6,996 bases of DNA from JBHJHK01 sp050330975 (GCA_050330975.1 JBHJHK010000239.1:1-6996); one strand, 5' to 3'. Counted from the first letter of the stretch, positions 1 through 5,928 are shown. A program made the numbers and translations. The notes: generated by a model from the sequence alone, not told the origin.

Positions 1-2
1 AC

Positions 3-608
3 CTTGCTCATCCCCCATATACAAAAACCCACCCCCACCAACTCACCCCCACCGGGGGGGCTTCCAAAAACCCCCCGCCCCGGGGGGCCGCGCGGGCGGT
101 TTCCCGCCACCCGGCCCTCCTTGAGCCCTTTGTTTCCGCCCATCGCGTGGCGGGTTACTTTGCGGTAGGGGGTGAACTCGACCCCGCCCCCCTCCTCGCC
201 CTAGCCCGCCAACAGGGCAAGGCGACCTATCTACCGGTGATCGAGGGCGACTCACTACAATTCGCCCCCGTCGATGACCAAACCCCCTGGACCACCAACC
301 GCTTTGGCATCCCAGAGCCCGCCGTCGCTCCGTCTAGGTGGCTCGCTCCCCGGGACCTGGACCTGGTGCTGACCCCTTTGGTGGCCTTTGACGACCAAGG
401 CCAACGCTTGGGCATGGGGGGGGGCTTCTATGACCGGAGTTTCTCCTTTCTCCATCCCCAATCCCATCCTCCTGTCACCCCACTGCTGCTGGGGTTGGCC
501 TATGAGTTTCAACGCCACAGGGCCTTGATCTGTCAACCCTGGGACATTCCCTTGGCAGGGGTTGTCACCGATGTCGCCGTCGACGGCGCCATCCTCACCT
601 CGCCATGA
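3..608 (+). CDS. ygfA: 5-formyltetrahydrofolate cyclo-ligase, 5' end outside window
   Basis: This enzyme (5,10-methenyltetrahydrofolate synthetase) uses ATP to convert 5-formyl-THF to 5,10-methenyl-THF, salvaging folate in the cytoplasm. The family signature is clear: TPLVAFDDQGQRLGMGGGFYDR, split here as TPLVAFD then GQRLGMGGGFYDR (the latter ending at 437), followed by the C-terminal WDIPLAGVVT. Upstream, VAGYFAVGGELD matches the substrate-side strand of the family. A GTG at 147 could serve as a start, but the same frame stays open to the left edge. It encodes family-like residues before the GTG (EPFVSAHR, AARAVSRH, and QLTP at 39-50), so 147 is internal and the true start lies a few codons beyond the window. 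The segment at about 51-95 is low complexity with G, A and C runs, so a sequencing slip there is possible. The stop overlaps the next start (ATGA, 605-608), implying translational coupling. In many gammaproteobacteria zapA and the 6S RNA gene lie just upstream; that part is not visible here. Confidence 0.9.
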   Translation, partial: LAHPPYTKTHPHQLTPTGGASKNPPPRGAARAVSRHPALLEPFVSAHRVAGYFAVGGELDPAPLLALARQQGKATYLPVIEGDSLQFAPVDDQTPWTTNRFGIPEPAVAPSRWLAPRDLDLVLTPLVAFDDQGQRLGMGGGFYDRSFSFLHPQSHPPVTPLLLGLAYEFQRHRALICQPWDIPLAGVVTDVAVDGAILTSP

Positions 609-1120
609 TCCAACCCCAAGGGCCAACCTCAACGGGCTATTGGTTATTGAAGTCAGAGCCCGCCGTCTACGGCATTGACGACCTGGCTCGAGCCCCAGGT
701 CAAACCGACCGCTGGGACGGCATTCGCAACTACCAAGTGCGCAATTGGCTACGAGACGTGGTCCAGGTGGGGGACCGGGGGCTGTTTTACCACTCCAACA
801 CCCGCCCCCCGGCCGTGGTGGGCCTGGTCACCGTCACCCGTGGCGGCTACCCCGACCCCACGGCCTTCGACCCCCAAGACCCCTACCACGACCCCAAGAG
901 CGACCCCCAAAGTCCCCGCTGGTTTGCCATCGACGTCCAACTCCAGCGCTATCTCAAGCGCCCCATCCCCTTGGGGGAACTGCGGGCCGCAGCCGATGGG
1001 TTGGGGGATTTTCCCTTGCTGCGGCGGGGCAACCGGCTGTCCATCATCCCCGTCACCTTCGCCCAGTGGCAAACTATCCTCGCCCTGGAAAACCAGGCGC
1101 CTTTTGGAGTTTCTCAGTAG
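605..1120 (+). CDS. EVE-domain protein (THYN1-like)
   Basis: This 171-residue protein is essentially one EVE domain, a PUA-superfamily fold also found in human thymocyte nuclear protein 1. Several EVE proteins are known to bind modified bases in nucleic acid, but the ligand of this housekeeping bacterial branch is not settled. The visible motifs are YWLLKSEP (about residues 12-19), YGIDDL (22-27), WDGIRNYQVRN (37-47), VGDRGLFYHSN (55-65) and the closing NRLSIIPV (143-150). The length fits the single-domain family, with about 10 extra N-terminal residues before the domain. There is no ribosome binding site. The ATG overlaps the cyclo-ligase stop by 4 bp, so translation is probably coupled. The 3' end overlaps the 3' end of the opposing ilvA by 7 bp. 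The cyclo-ligase/EVE pairing is recurrent in gammaproteobacteria, but it does not by itself reveal function. Confidence 0.9.
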   Translation: MIQPQGPTSTGYWLLKSEPAVYGIDDLARAPGQTDRWDGIRNYQVRNWLRDVVQVGDRGLFYHSNTRPPAVVGLVTVTRGGYPDPTAFDPQDPYHDPKSDPQSPRWFAIDVQLQRYLKRPIPLGELRAAADGLGDFPLLRRGNRLSIIPVTFAQWQTILALENQAPFGVSQ

Positions 1121-2652
1121 CGCTCACAGCCCAAAAACAAGTCATAGCCCGGGTTTTGACTTTCGTCGAGGTAGTGATACTCCAACTGGCGCAAAAACGC
1201 CTCAAAGCGCGACCGCTCGGGTGGGGGGATTTGCAGCCCCACCAACACCCGCCCGTAGGCCGAACCGTGGTTGCGGTAGTGAAACAGGCTGATATTCCAC
1301 GGCGCCCCTCCCTGTCCCCCCCAGCCCGACAAGAACCGCAACAATGCCCCAGGGCGCTCGGGGAACTGCACCCGATAAATCACCTCATCGACGAGCCCCG
1401 GCGCCCGCCCGCCCACCATGTAGCGGACGTGGAGCTTGGCCATTTCATTGCCGGTCATGTCCACCACCGACCAACCCCGGGCCTCGAGGGCGGCAACAAT
1501 GGTGTGGCGCTGGTCTTCGCCGTGGATTTCCACCCCGATGAAGACTTGGGCGCGGCGAGGGTGGGCAAAGCGATAATTGAACTCGGTGATGGATCGCTTG
1601 CCCAGCACTTGACAAAACTGGAGAAAACTACCGGGCTCTTCGGGGATGGTTACCGCCAGCAAGGCCTCGCGCTGTTCGCCGTATTCGGCCCGCTCGGCCA
1701 CGTGGCGCAGACGATCGAAATTGATATTGGCGCCGCAGTTAATGGCCACTAGCGACCCCTCGCCTTTGGGTCGACGCCGGCTATATTTTTTCAGCCCCGC
1801 CACTCCCAAGGCACCGGCGGGCTCGGCGATGGAGCGAGTATCGTCGTAGATGTCGCGGATGGCGGCACAAATTTCATCGGTGCTCACCAGCACCATGTCA
1901 TCCACCGTCTCTTGGGCGATGCGAAACGTTTCAGCTCCCACCTGGCGTACGGCGACCCCATCGGCGAAGATACCCACCTCGTCCAACACCACCCGCTCCC
2001 CTGCGGCTAGGGCTCGCTCCATGGAGGGGGCGTCCTCGGGCTCGACCCCGATGATTTTGATATCGGGTCGCAGGGCCTTGACATAGGCGCTAACCCCGGC
2101 GATCAGCCCACCCCCTCCCACGGCGATGAAGAGCGCCTCCATGGGTTGAGAGTGTTGGCGCAATAATTCCATGCCGATAGTGCCTTGGCCGGCGATGACG
2201 TCGGGATCGTCGTAGGGGTGAATAAAACACAAACCCCGCTCCGCCTCTAGCTGGCGGGCGTGGGTGTAGGCTTCATCGAAGGTATCGCCGATCAAAACCA
2301 CATCGCCCCCCAAGGCCCTCACCGACTGCACCTTGATGGCCGGGGTAGTCTCGGGCATGACAATGACAGCGGTGGTGTGACAGCGCTGGGCCGCTAGGGC
2401 GACGCCCTGGGCATGATTGCCCGCCGAGGCACAAATCACGCCTTTGGAGCGGTCCTTGGGGGCCAAATTGGCGATCTTGTTGTAGGCCCCCCGCAGTTTG
2501 AACGAAAACACCGGCTGCTGGTCCTCGCGCTTGAGGAATACCGGTTGTTCCAAGCGTTGGGATAACTTAGCCATGGCGTCGAGGGACGTTTCCGTGGCTA
2601 CGTCGTAGACGCGGGCATGGGCGTGGAGAATTTTCTTGACGTAATCGTACAT
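1114..2652 (-). CDS. ilvA: Threonine dehydratase, biosynthetic
   Basis: This is a PLP-dependent threonine deaminase that makes 2-oxobutanoate and ammonia, the first committed step of isoleucine synthesis. With the start at 2652 the protein has 512 residues, close to E. coli IlvA (514). The catalytic domain (about 1-320) has the PLP-lysine motif SFKLRGAYNK (K52), the SAGNHAQG loop (76-83) and the phosphate-binding loop GGGGLIAG (179-186). Two ACT-like regulatory domains follow. The first begins near LLAVTIPEEPGSF (331-343) and the second near YRVQFPERPGALLRF (426-440). They are the family's isoleucine/valine allosteric module, so this is the biosynthetic and not the short catabolic form. An in-frame ATG at 2706 would add 18 residues with no family likeness, whereas MYDYVKKIL at 2652 matches relatives. 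Neither start has a good Shine-Dalgarno. A Gly-rich stretch before WNISLFHYR is a few residues longer than in E. coli. The gene is divergent from rpiA and convergent with the EVE gene. Confidence 0.96.
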   Translation of the reverse strand: MYDYVKKILHAHARVYDVATETSLDAMAKLSQRLEQPVFLKREDQQPVFSFKLRGAYNKIANLAPKDRSKGVICASAGNHAQGVALAAQRCHTTAVIVMPETTPAIKVQSVRALGGDVVLIGDTFDEAYTHARQLEAERGLCFIHPYDDPDVIAGQGTIGMELLRQHSQPMEALFIAVGGGGLIAGVSAYVKALRPDIKIIGVEPEDAPSMERALAAGERVVLDEVGIFADGVAVRQVGAETFRIAQETVDDMVLVSTDEICAAIRDIYDDTRSIAEPAGALGVAGLKKYSRRRPKGEGSLVAINCGANINFDRLRHVAERAEYGEQREALLAVTIPEEPGSFLQFCQVLGKRSITEFNYRFAHPRRAQVFIGVEIHGEDQRHTIVAALEARGWSVVDMTGNEMAKLHVRYMVGGRAPGLVDEVIYRVQFPERPGALLRFLSGWGGQGGAPWNISLFHYRNHGSAYGRVLVGLQIPPPERSRFEAFLRQLEYHYLDESQNPGYDLFLGCERY

Positions 2653-2733
2653 AGAGGACGGGTCAAATCTAGGGAGTCGGCATTGGGCTATGCACCGATG
2701 ATCCATGGGGCGACCGGTGACAGGGCAGTGACA

Positions 2734-2752
2734 ATCCCCAGGGGATCCTGGG
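2734..2752. promoter_or_regulatory. Overlapping dyads in the ilvA-rpiA divergent spacer
   Basis: The 125-bp spacer between the two divergent start codons (2653-2777) must hold both control regions. It contains two overlapping inverted repeats: ATCCCC-A-GGGGAT (2734-2746) and CCCAGG-GGAT-CCTGGG (2737-2752). Both lie 12-30 bp before the rpiA Shine-Dalgarno. They could be an operator or an mRNA hairpin, or simply chance symmetry in GC-rich DNA. I could not pick a convincing sigma-70 promoter in either direction here, so the transcription starts remain unassigned. Confidence 0.3.
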
Positions 2753-2763
2753 AAAACCCTAAC

Positions 2764-2768
2764 AGGAG
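2764..2768 (+). promoter_or_regulatory. rpiA ribosome binding site
   Basis: AGGAG stands 9 nt before the ATG at 2778. It is one of only two clear Shine-Dalgarno sequences in the window and fixes the rpiA start. Confidence 0.85.
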
Positions 2769-2777
2769 AACAACATT

Positions 2778-3440
2778 ATGGCCAATGATCAAGGCAAGCG
2801 ACGGGCCGCCGAGGCGGCCTTGCAGTTTGTAGAGGAGGACAGCGTCATCGGTGTGGGCACGGGCTCCACCGTCGATCATTTCATCGCGGCCCTAGGGACG
2901 ATCAAGGGCCGCCTAGAGGGCGCCGTGGCCAGCTCCAAGGCCACGGCCGCACGCCTCAAGCAAGTGGGCATTCCCCTCTTGGATCTCAACGCCGCAGGCC
3001 CCCTACCCCTCTACGTCGACGGCGCCGATGAAGCCAACCGCTTGGGCCAGCTCATCAAAGGTGGAGGCGGTGCCCTCACGGGGGAAAAGATCATCGCCGC
3101 CGCCAGCAAAACGTTCATTTGCATCATCGACGACAGCAAATTGGTGGACCTGTTGGGGCGGTTTCCCGTGGCGGTGGAAGTCATCCCCATGGCCCGCAGC
3201 CAGGTGGGAAGGGCGCTATTGAGCCTCGGTGGCCAGCCGGTGTGGCGGGAGAACTTTGTCACCGACCACGGCCACTGGATCATCGATGTCCACAACCTAG
3301 ACCTCACCAACCCCGTCGCCGTGGAGCGGGAGCTCAATCAGATCCCTGGAGTAGTCACCGCGGGACTCTTTGCCGCCCACCCCGCCCAACGGCTATTGGT
3401 GGGCAATGAGGGGGACGTAGTGGAAATCACCCCTCCTTGA
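2778..3440 (+). CDS. rpiA: Ribose-5-phosphate isomerase A
   Basis: RpiA interconverts ribose-5-phosphate and ribulose-5-phosphate in the non-oxidative pentose phosphate pathway, in the cytoplasm. The product has 220 residues (E. coli RpiA has 219) and aligns with it essentially end to end. The phosphate-binding GVGTGST lies at 25-31, DGADE at 81-85 supplies D81 and D84, and KGGGGALTGEK at 94-104 supplies K94 and the general base E103, all at the same numbers as in E. coli. VEVIPMAR (133-140) and the C-terminal IPGVVTAGLFA are also family features. The start is set by AGGAG 9 nt upstream. The gene is transcribed divergently from ilvA and converges with the porin gene. The hairpin just after its stop has no T tract on this strand, so its own terminator is not obvious. 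Confidence 0.97.
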   Translation: MANDQGKRRAAEAALQFVEEDSVIGVGTGSTVDHFIAALGTIKGRLEGAVASSKATAARLKQVGIPLLDLNAAGPLPLYVDGADEANRLGQLIKGGGGALTGEKIIAAASKTFICIIDDSKLVDLLGRFPVAVEVIPMARSQVGRALLSLGGQPVWRENFVTDHGHWIIDVHNLDLTNPVAVERELNQIPGVVTAGLFAAHPAQRLLVGNEGDVVEITPP

Positions 3441-3472
3441 AAAAGCAAAGCGGGCGCCAATGGGCGCCCGCT
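3440..3472 (-). terminator. Intrinsic terminator of the porin gene
   Basis: A perfect 10-bp GC-rich stem, AGCGGGCGCC (3449-3458) with GGCGCCCGCT (3463-3472), has a 4-nt loop. Read on the - strand it is followed by TTGCTTTTT, the T tract that makes an intrinsic terminator for the porin transcript, 37 bp past the porin stop. On the + strand no T run follows, so it should work poorly for rpiA. The T tract runs up to the last base of the rpiA stop codon. Confidence 0.85.
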
Positions 3473-3509
3473 GGCAAGACCCTGTGGTAGGGCGACAGCG
3501 CGATCCGCT

Positions 3510-4571
3510 TTAGAAGTCGTGGCGAATACCGATGGAAACCGTGTGCAGGGTATCGGGCTCGTTGCGGCCACCGTATTCAGCCCACACCCGGGTGCGACGA
3601 CTCAAGTTGTGCTGGAAGCCCAGGGCCCAGAACAGCAACGCATCTTCTTCTTGGGGATCGTCGACACCATCGCTGCCGACAAACCACGCGGTGTCGTCGT
3701 CGTCGTAGAGCTGATAGGCCACGTAGCCGCGGACAGTGCTGTTGCCGAAGGAGTAGTCGGCAGCCAACTGGAAGATGTTGAAATAGTCATCGCCCTCTTC
3801 GAAGTTGGAGTCGTTGAGGCTCACATCGGCCACGGTGGGCACGCTTGCCGTGCCGCTGGAGCTGTCGCCGAAGAAGTTGCCGCGCTCATAGACAAAACCC
3901 ACGCCGAAGGGGCCGGCGTCATAGCCGACGTTGACAGCCCAGCGCTTGCCGGTTTCATCGGCGCCGCTGTCCTGGTAGTAGGTGGCACCGGCGATGATAG
4001 GACCCGAGCTGAATACCCCGGCGATGTTGAAGCGGTCGATGAACTCTTCGTCGTCGGTGTCAGGGTCGTCTTCAAAGCCCCGGACACTGACCGCACCGCT
4101 GAGGACAAAGCCGCCGAAGGAGGGGGAATCGTAGCGAATCTGGTTGCCGATCCGGAAGCTGGTGGAAGAAGCGATGGCCGACATGGAACCGTTAAAGATA
4201 TCGATCAGACCGGTAACTTCGTATTCGGGGGTAAACATGGCCCCGAAGCGAAGGGTACCGAAGGGGCCTTCCAAACCGACAAAGCGAGGACGGTCGGAGT
4301 TGAAGTAGGCACCGCCGGCATCGGTGACGGGGTTGACACCAAATTCGTATCGGTAAATGGCGCTGAGACCGTTGCCCAGGTCTTCCGAACCGCGTACACC
4401 GAGACGGGAACTGTTGTTGACCAACTCAGCGTGGAGATCGTCCTCTTCGCGAATATTTTCCGCAATGAAGTTGACAGAAACACGAGCGGAACCATAAAGA
4501 GTCGTGACCGCCTGGGCAGCGGAAACGCCTAGCCCGGCAGCGACGGCCAAAACGATGGCGGACTTCTTCAT
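3510..4571 (-). CDS. Outer-membrane porin (general Gram-negative porin family)
   Basis: This predicted 353-residue trimeric-type beta-barrel porin would allow diffusion of small solutes across the outer membrane. It has a typical signal peptide, MKKSAIVLAVAAGLGVSAAQA, with predicted cleavage after residue 21. The first mature strand is TTLYGSARVSVNF. Porin motifs follow: SSRLGVRGSEDLGNGLSAIY (54-73) and RFVGLEGPFGTLRFG (96-110), leading into the loop-3-like region at about 113-130. Alternating strands continue to the terminal phenylalanine (IRHDF), the usual BAM-recognition end. External-loop stretches are very acidic, for example FEDDPDTDDEEF (166-177), YDDDD (289-293) and DDPQEED (304-310), which may favour cations or bind divalent metals (inference). 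An in-frame ATG at 4616 would place 15 residues before the signal peptide and lacks a Shine-Dalgarno; 4571 has AGGAG 7 nt away. The gene is monocistronic, with its own promoter and terminator. The exact substrate is unknown. Confidence 0.92.
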   Translation of the reverse strand: MKKSAIVLAVAAGLGVSAAQAVTTLYGSARVSVNFIAENIREEDDLHAELVNNSSRLGVRGSEDLGNGLSAIYRYEFGVNPVTDAGGAYFNSDRPRFVGLEGPFGTLRFGAMFTPEYEVTGLIDIFNGSMSAIASSTSFRIGNQIRYDSPSFGGFVLSGAVSVRGFEDDPDTDDEEFIDRFNIAGVFSSGPIIAGATYYQDSGADETGKRWAVNVGYDAGPFGVGFVYERGNFFGDSSSGTASVPTVADVSLNDSNFEEGDDYFNIFQLAADYSFGNSTVRGYVAYQLYDDDDTAWFVGSDGVDDPQEEDALLFWALGFQHNLSRRTRVWAEYGGRNEPDTLHTVSIGIRHDF

Positions 4572-4578
4572 TAAGAGA

Positions 4579-4583
4579 CTCCT
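4579..4583 (-). promoter_or_regulatory. Porin ribosome binding site
   Basis: On the - strand AGGAG lies 7 nt before the ATG at 4571. It selects that start over the in-frame ATG at 4616. Confidence 0.85.
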
Positions 4584-4642
4584 AAGTGCGAGGTAGGTGT
4601 TGCACCAATACAACAAGCGCTAAGCGAAGTGCCGTTGTGTAG

Positions 4643-4671
4643 TTTATACTTTTTAGTGAGCAAAAAAGCAA
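4643..4671 (-). promoter_or_regulatory. Candidate sigma-70 promoter of the porin gene
   Basis: On the - strand TTGCTT (4671-4666) is separated by exactly 17 bp from TATAAA (4648-4643). The -10 matches consensus at five of six positions and the -35 at three of six. Transcription would start near 4636, giving a leader of about 65 nt. A-tracts upstream could act as UP elements or bend the DNA. No specific regulator site was recognised. Confidence 0.7.
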
Positions 4672-4740
4672 CTACTTTTTTCAAAAAGCACACAACCCAA
4701 CCGCAAAGTTGCAAAAAAACAAAAATCGATTGCCAAAAAA
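4662..4740. promoter_or_regulatory. AT-rich, phased A-tract region upstream of the porin
   Basis: The 346-bp gene-free stretch 4572-4917 contains the porin leader and promoter, this segment, and the rpsI terminator. This part is sharply AT-rich against GC-rich surroundings. It has A-runs at 4662-4667, 4683-4687, 4713-4719, 4721-4725 and 4735-4740. Apart from the run at 4721-4725, their centres are about 20.5, 31 and 21.5 bp apart, close to whole helical turns, which predicts intrinsic curvature. The likely role is promoter activation or binding of a nucleoid protein (inference). I see no coding sequence here, and nothing recognisable in 4741-4812 or in the rpsI 3' untranslated stretch 4837-4917. 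Confidence 0.5.
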
Positions 4741-4812
4741 CAACAGTTTTGGCCCTTCAGAGAAGTATCAACGCCACGTTATTTGTCCAAGCTTACCGGA
4801 AAGCCGGACAGC

Positions 4813-4836
4813 AAAAAACCCGCCGATGGCGGGTTT
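4813..4836 (-). terminator. Intrinsic terminator of the rplM-rpsI operon
   Basis: A perfect 9-bp stem, AAACCCGCC (4816-4824) with GGCGGGTTT (4828-4836), has a 3-nt loop. On the - strand it ends in six Ts followed by GC, a textbook intrinsic terminator. It lies about 80 nt after the rpsI stop and insulates the operon from the porin promoter further along the same strand. Confidence 0.92.
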
Positions 4837-4917
4837 GGCAGGTAAATGGTAGCGGGCGCCCTGGCGTTGCGCGCTCGCGACAAGGGGACCGACGGTGGAT
4901 CTCGCGGAACCGAGGGC

Positions 4918-5310
4918 TTAGCGCTTGGAGTACTGGGTCGCCCGCCGGGCCTTGCGCAGACCCACCTTTTTGCGCTCGACGGCCCGGGCGTCCCGAGTGA
5001 CAAAGCCAGCCCGACGCAAGGGCGCCCGCAGACTCTCGTCGTACTCGATGAGGGCCCGGGTGATGCCGTGGCGAATGGCCCCGGCCTGCCCAGTGATGCC
5101 GCCGCCCCGCACGGTGATGTAGATGTCGAACTTCTCGGTGAGCTCCATGGCCTCTAGGGGCTGGCGCACCACCATGCGCGAGGTCTCACGACCGAAATAG
5201 ACGTCGAGGGGGCGTTGATTGACGGTGATTTTGCCGTTGCCCTGGCGCAGGAAAACCCGCGCTGCCGAGGTCTTGCGTCGACCGGTGCCGTAGTGCTGTT
5301 CCAATGCCAT
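4918..5310 (-). CDS. rpsI: 30S ribosomal protein S9
   Basis: S9 (uS9) is a small-subunit head protein whose C-terminal tail reaches the P-site tRNA. The product is 130 residues, the same as E. coli S9. Visible features are the N-terminal YGTGRRKTSAARVF (7-20), the family signature GGGITGQAGAIRHGITRAL (69-87), and the basic tail ending in the conserved Ser-Lys-Arg. It follows rplM by 12 bp on the same strand, the near-universal L13-S9 pairing. The spacer has only a weak GGA-type Shine-Dalgarno, so coupling with rplM translation is likely. An intrinsic terminator follows downstream. In many gammaproteobacteria the cytochrome bc1 genes (petABC) come next; here there is an intergenic region and then a porin. 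Confidence 0.98.
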   Translation of the reverse strand: MALEQHYGTGRRKTSAARVFLRQGNGKITVNQRPLDVYFGRETSRMVVRQPLEAMELTEKFDIYITVRGGGITGQAGAIRHGITRALIEYDESLRAPLRRAGFVTRDARAVERKKVGLRKARRATQYSKR

Positions 5311-5322
5311 GGTCGCCGTCCG

Positions 5323-5751
5323 TTACAGTTCTAGTGCTTTGGGCTGTTGCGCCGCGTGGTTGTGTTCGCTGCCGGCGTAGATCTTGAGCTTGCGCTGCAT
5401 GGCCCGGCCCAGGGGATTCTTGGGCATCATGCCCTTGACGGCCAATTGGATGGCCCGCTCGGGGGAACGCTCTAGCAGCTTGGCCAAGTTGGTCTCTTTG
5501 AGATGACCCACGAAGCCGGTGTGGCGGTAGTACATTTTGTCCTGCATCTTGCGACCCGTGGCGTGGACCTTACCGGCGTTGATGACGATGATGTAGTCGC
5601 CGGTGTCCACATGGGGGGTGTACTCGGGTTTGTGCTTGCCCCGCAGTCGGCGGGCGATTTCTGCCGCTAGACGCCCCAGCACCTTGTCGGTGGCGTCGAT
5701 GACGTACCAATCGCGCCGCACTTCGGCGGGCTTGGCGCTGTAGGTCTTCAT
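5323..5751 (-). CDS. rplM: 50S ribosomal protein L13
   Basis: L13 (uL13) is an early-assembling large-subunit protein that binds 23S rRNA. With the start at 5751 it has 142 residues, identical in length to E. coli L13, and begins MKTYSAKPAEVRRDWYVIDA as expected. The signature VKGMMPKNPLGRAMQRKLKIY is at about 105-125, and GRLAAEIARRLRGKHK (26-41) is also typical. The frame stays open upstream to 5937, but those 62 residues have no L13 likeness. There is no good Shine-Dalgarno before the ATG. The leader has a candidate promoter and a bulged hairpin. In E. coli this operon is repressed by L13 acting on its own leader, so similar control is plausible here. trpC lies upstream on the same strand, 182 bp away. 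Confidence 0.98.
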   Translation of the reverse strand: MKTYSAKPAEVRRDWYVIDATDKVLGRLAAEIARRLRGKHKPEYTPHVDTGDYIIVINAGKVHATGRKMQDKMYYRHTGFVGHLKETNLAKLLERSPERAIQLAVKGMMPKNPLGRAMQRKLKIYAGSEHNHAAQQPKALEL

Positions 5752-5792
5752 AAGCAAGGAATCTTGAATCTCAGTCCAGGGGAAATCGTATT

Positions 5793-5832
5793 GCCGGGGA
5801 TGGAGGCCCCCACAGGAAACTGCCCATCCGGC
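5793..5832 (-). promoter_or_regulatory. Bulged hairpin in the rplM leader RNA
   Basis: On the - strand GCCGGATGG (5832-5824) pairs with CCAT-CC-CCGGC (5803-5793). This forms nine base pairs broken by a two-C bulge, enclosing a 20-nt loop that includes a smaller CAG/CTG stem. It begins a few nucleotides after the predicted transcription start and ends about 41 nt before the rplM ATG, where an autogenous L13 site might sit. The function is inferred only. Confidence 0.45.
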
Positions 5833-5844
5833 GCGAAGCGCAAA

Positions 5845-5873
5845 AGTGTAGCGAAAAAGCCTCTGTAGAACAA
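5845..5873 (-). promoter_or_regulatory. Candidate rplM-rpsI promoter
   Basis: On the - strand TTGTTC (5873-5868), a 17-bp spacer and TACACT (5850-5845) give three of six and four of six consensus matches. The sequence after the -10 turns quickly GC-rich (TTTTGCGC), resembling the discriminator of growth-rate- and ppGpp-controlled promoters. The predicted start near 5838 gives a leader of about 87 nt. The spacing and context are good, but the hexamers are modest. Confidence 0.5.
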
Positions 5874-5876
5874 GCC

Positions 5877-5928
5877 AAAAGGCCCTTTGATGAGCCTTTT
5901 TCCGGAGTGGGAGCCTCGGGGCTGAGGC
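5877..5928 (-). terminator. Possible weak terminator after trpC
   Basis: Two hairpins follow the trpC stop on the - strand: GCCTC/GAGGC with a 6-nt loop (5928-5913), then AAAAGGC/GCCTTTT with a 10-nt loop (5900-5877). The second ends in four Ts that are part of its stem, so it is at best a weak intrinsic terminator. Read-through from trpC into rplM is therefore possible. Confidence 0.35.

Noticed and set aside
147..608. GTG at 147 as the real start of the cyclo-ligase
   Set aside because: It would remove the conserved N-terminal helix; the same frame upstream is open and encodes family-like residues.
1090..1140. Possible bidirectional terminator at the EVE/ilvA junction (GGCGCC flanked by A and T runs)
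   Set aside because: The only self-complementary part is the 6-bp palindrome without a loop, so no stable hairpin can form.
745..1752. A 335-codon + strand frame spanning the EVE end and antisense ilvA
   Set aside because: It is Pro/Arg/Gly-rich in its first half and antisense to ilvA in its second, with no family likeness; an out-of-frame shadow in GC-rich DNA.
2653..2706. Longer ilvA beginning at the ATG at 2706
   Set aside because: The extra 18 residues have no counterpart in threonine dehydratases and no Shine-Dalgarno precedes them.
3519..4532. A 337-codon + strand frame antisense to the porin
   Set aside because: It is Val/Ala/Glu-rich complement of the porin codons with no recognisable domain; the porin strand has signal peptide, ribosome binding site, promoter and terminator.
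4851..4860. A 10-mer AGCGGGCGCC identical to one arm of the porin terminator (3449-3458)
   Set aside because: It has no partner arm nearby and such GC-rich 10-mers recur easily by chance here.
4629..5000. A + strand frame across the AT-rich intergenic region into antisense rpsI
   Set aside because: It passes through the porin promoter and the operon terminator, and has no ribosome binding site or domain.
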